From CAYPIE01 sp964410665 (GTDB lineage: Bacteria; Planctomycetota; Planctomycetia; Gemmatales; Gemmataceae), in assembly GCA_964410665.1 (NCBI GenBank), contig CAYPIE010000172.1, positions 1 to 7,140 on the forward strand: a DNA stretch of 7,140 bases. Direction: 5' to 3'. The first letter of the stretch is position 1; every line of letters begins with the position of its first letter. Position numbers and translations under genes: made by a program. The notes beneath the pieces were generated by a model. That model was not told the origin of the DNA, made no database searches, and saw only the letters and a program-made list of their open reading frames with translations. Shown piece after piece: positions 5,779 to 7,140 of the stretch.

Positions 5779-6027
5779 ATGTTATACAAATCCGAACCGA
5801 AATCCGCAGCCTGGAAGGTCAGCTTCCTGATGGCAGGTTTGCTAGTGATCTCTTTCGGCTTCGTTTTGCTCGCGGTGATGATCGCACAACCCAGCAGAGT
5901 CGTCGTGAAACAGTCCAACCCAGCAAACAGCATTTATCCAGGTACCATTGGCCCGGAGAGCGAAGGAAGGTTCGAAGCGATAGAACCCATGGTCCAGTCA
6001 AGGTACGGCCACCACGGTGATTGGTAG
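5779..6027 (+). CDS. Small single-span membrane protein, unknown function
   Basis: Predicted 82-residue protein of no family I can name. A short basic N-terminus (MLYKSEPKSAAWK) leads to a membrane span at about 14-36 (VSFLMAGLLVISFGFVLLAV), then a soluble tail ending in RYGHHGDW, probably outside the cytoplasmic membrane. ATG 5779 has AAGGGG at 5766-5771, 7 bases upstream; this site overlaps the stop of the preceding gene, so the two are very likely translated from one message. The layout (short basic N-terminus, one span, polar tail of about 45 residues) matches the preceding gene, though the sequences are not clearly related. The gene context suggests envelope proteins made together. Confidence 0.65.
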   Translation: MLYKSEPKSAAWKVSFLMAGLLVISFGFVLLAVMIAQPSRVVVKQSNPANSIYPGTIGPESEGRFEAIEPMVQSRYGHHGDW

Positions 6028-6284
6028 TGCCCAGCAGCGATCGCTACGATAACACGATTAGAATATATCTTATGGTTTTTTACTTTTCTTCTTTCTCTAT
6101 CTTTTGTTTGGCAAGCCAGACAACAGCCCAACCTCACCGGCAGGTGACACAACGACAGTGGTTGGCTTTCCCCAAACTCGGCATTCCGGTCGATGACTAA
6201 GTTGTTCTGATGATCACGACCAGGCACTAGGTTCAATCGATTCTGTGCCGTTCTCTGAATTCCAAGCAACATCGAGGTCGAATC
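6028..6284. other. AT-rich intergenic region before the TIGR03067-like gene
   Basis: Bases 6040-6115 are much richer in A and T than the rest of the window, with a long pyrimidine run on the plus strand (about 6075-6115). This is a plausible promoter region for the gene at 6285, but no clear -35/-10 pair can be named. An imperfect hairpin is possible at 6126-6168 (AGCCCAACC with GGTTGGCT, one bulge, plus an inner CACC/GGTG). No gene is supported here. Confidence 0.4.
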
Positions 6285-6701
6285 ATGTTGATGCTTCAAC
6301 AACCGGAGCGTTTACGCACACGTTCTCAAGACTGGGGTCGTTTCCAGGGAAGCTGGCAGTTGGTGTCCATGCACATTGGAACAAGAAGAATCCCCACGCA
6401 GATCGTCGGAAACTCACGCCTGGTCATTGGACTGTGTACCTGGGAACAACAATTTCGTGACCGTAAAACCGAATATTTGTATCAGATCGATCATGAACGC
6501 CACTTCCTCGACCTGCTTCTACCATCTGGTGACGATTGGGAAATCTTTCCCTGCATGTATCGCTGCCGTCAGGACCGCTTGATCCTTTGCCGGCCTTTAC
6601 AGCAGGCTTGGCAACGCCCGAAGGAGATCGTCGTTGCCGAGGGGATCGGGCTTTTTGTTTGGGAACGCGATGATTCCTACAATTCCTGGATGACCGGCTG
6701 A
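6285..6701 (+). CDS. TIGR03067-like domain protein
   Basis: Predicted 138-residue protein resembling the TIGR03067 domain, a roughly 110-residue beta-rich domain of unknown function expanded in planctomycetes. The match rests on order and spacing of motifs: FQGSWQLVSMHIGTRRIP at 20-37 (family: GxWxxVSxxxxGxxxP), RLVIG at 45-49, YLYQIDHERHFLDLLL at 64-79 (family: Y-x-hD-x...hDhxh), IFPCMYRCRQDRLILC at 87-102 (family: YxxxxDxLxLC), RPKEI at 111-115 and a final LFVWERD at 123-129. This is essentially a single-domain protein. No signal peptide or lipobox is visible, so a cytoplasmic location is likely. ATG 6285 has GAGG 7 bases upstream. It lies 257 bases after the small membrane genes, separated by an AT-rich region, and may have its own promoter. 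Confidence 0.75.
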   Translation: MLMLQQPERLRTRSQDWGRFQGSWQLVSMHIGTRRIPTQIVGNSRLVIGLCTWEQQFRDRKTEYLYQIDHERHFLDLLLPSGDDWEIFPCMYRCRQDRLILCRPLQQAWQRPKEIVVAEGIGLFVWERDDSYNSWMTG

Positions 6702-6726
6702 TCAATGCTTGGAGACAGCGCCAAGG

Positions 6727-6744
6727 ACGGTAACGGTCACGGTC
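6727..6744 (+). repeat. Three tandem hexamers, ACGGTA-ACGGTC-ACGGTC
   Basis: Three adjacent copies of ACGGT(A/C), 26 bases after the stop of the TIGR03067-like gene. Short enough to be chance; no role can be assigned. Confidence 0.4.
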
Positions 6745-6903
6745 ATCGATCCAGCCTTGCTGCATTTCCATTTCGAGTTATTCAACATGCTACCCCTTCG
6801 GCATTTCGCGGCGAGCAGACCCAAGGCGGCATGAACCATTGGGCCCAGACTAACCACTGCCCATACAAGGCCACAAGAACCTAGCCCAACCAGCCTTTTC
6901 CGT

Positions 6904-6930
6904 GCGGCGGGTGTGAACCCGCATGTGCGT
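6904..6930 (+). repeat. 27-bp direct repeat, copy 1, with hairpin core
   Basis: Perfectly identical to 6989-7015. Its core GCGGGT-GTGA-ACCCGC can form a 6-bp stem closed by GTGA, a GNRA-type tetraloop if transcribed, followed by the shared ATGTGCGT. It lies in gene-free DNA and resembles a dispersed hairpin element more than a coding or CRISPR unit. Confidence 0.75.
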
Positions 6931-6988
6931 TGGACAGAGTTTCGCAAAGGCTCCCGTCTCAGTCAGTTTCCGTAAACGTCTTTTCTGA

Positions 6989-7015
6989 GCGGCGGGTGTG
7001 AACCCGCATGTGCGT
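6989..7015 (+). repeat. 27-bp direct repeat, copy 2, with hairpin core
   Basis: Second identical copy, beginning 85 bases after the first with 58 bases between them. The same GCGGGT-GTGA-ACCCGC hairpin can form. A partial 9-base match (GAGCGGCGG) recurs near 7065-7073 without the hairpin, so there is no third full copy in the window. Confidence 0.75.
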
Positions 7016-7140
7016 CAAGCGAAGTCGCAAGCACCCATTCTTCAAGGGATTGGGCAAAGGTTCGAGCGGCGGTCTTGCGGTGGCATCGGGAGGTGCGTGG
7101 GCGGATCTTCTTCACCTCCTCCAGTCATTCGCTCAGGGCC

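Larger units (their letters stand above)
6702..7140. other. Gene-free right end with repeats
   Basis: No convincing gene is seen in the last 439 bases. A minus-strand frame with a hydrophobic stretch (6702-6947) starts with TTG and runs out of the repeated element, so I do not call it. A second minus-strand frame of about 50 codons near the right edge reads LEEVKKIRPRTSR but also crosses the repeat and has no proper start. The notable content is the repeat pair listed separately. Confidence 0.5.

Noticed and set aside
5475..6020. 181-codon plus-strand frame covering two small membrane genes
   Set aside because: It has Arg-, Cys- and Trp-rich shadow-type composition and no ribosome binding site, while the two overlapped frames each have good sites and clear membrane spans.
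5934..6302. 122-codon minus-strand frame across the AT-rich intergenic region
   Set aside because: It overlaps the end of one supported gene and the start of another, and has no start signal or recognisable motif.
6702..6947. 81-codon minus-strand frame with a hydrophobic stretch
   Set aside because: It has a TTG start with no ribosome binding site, begins in repeat DNA, and has no family resemblance.
6904..7015. CRISPR array
   Set aside because: There are only two repeats, the 58-base interval is long for a spacer, there is no third repeat and no cas genes are nearby.

Overview
The window looks like chromosomal DNA of a planctomycete, probably of the Gemmataceae/Isosphaeraceae type. This is inferred from protein families only: an extracytoplasmic-function (ECF) sigma factor joined to a Ser/Thr kinase, a DUF4058 protein of the 'MPLRDHF...SWEGLHGGWP' type, a TIGR03067-like domain protein and the remains of a second sigma/kinase pair. 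Base composition is moderately GC-rich. No tRNA, rRNA, recognisable transposase or CRISPR array was seen.

Left part, minus strand (about 1-2083). An intact DUF4058 gene (128-859) is followed, on its upstream side, by a zone of gene decay. The 3' tail of a TPR-type protein kinase (957 to about 1193) runs directly into the 5' two-thirds of an ECF sigma gene (about 1195-1545), as if one deletion had removed the end of the sigma gene and most of the kinase. Upstream of that, 1590-1982 is a small membrane-protein gene broken by an in-frame TGA. It is recognisable because an intact relative lies in the same window at 4997-5371.

Centre, minus strand (2441-4563). An intact sigma factor gene (3958-4563) overlaps the start of a Ser/Thr kinase gene (2441-3958) by one base (TAATG). 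The kinase has an N-terminal HxxxCxxC zinc-binding motif like that of zinc anti-sigma factors, a complete kinase domain, one C-terminal membrane span and almost nothing beyond it. This suggests a signalling pair in which the kinase, and perhaps its zinc motif, controls the sigma factor.

Right part, plus strand (4895-6701). Divergent from the sigma/kinase pair lies a run of small single-span membrane proteins (4997-5371, 5518-5766, 5779-6027), then a TIGR03067-like protein (6285-6701). The leader of the first gene (4895-4996) is clearly related to the leader of the broken copy (1983-2083). Both hold an operator-like dyad of the form GACG-N2-ACCCGGGT-N2/3-CGTC and the same ribosome-binding-site/start block. 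The last 440 bases carry no convincing gene, but contain a 27-bp direct repeat whose core can fold into a GTGA-capped hairpin.

The most interesting pattern is the duplicated unit 'conserved leader plus small membrane protein', each copy lying next to a sigma/kinase pair, one pair intact and one decayed. A working model is that the dyad marks promoters for this membrane-protein family under the control of the neighbouring sigma/kinase signalling. That link is inference.
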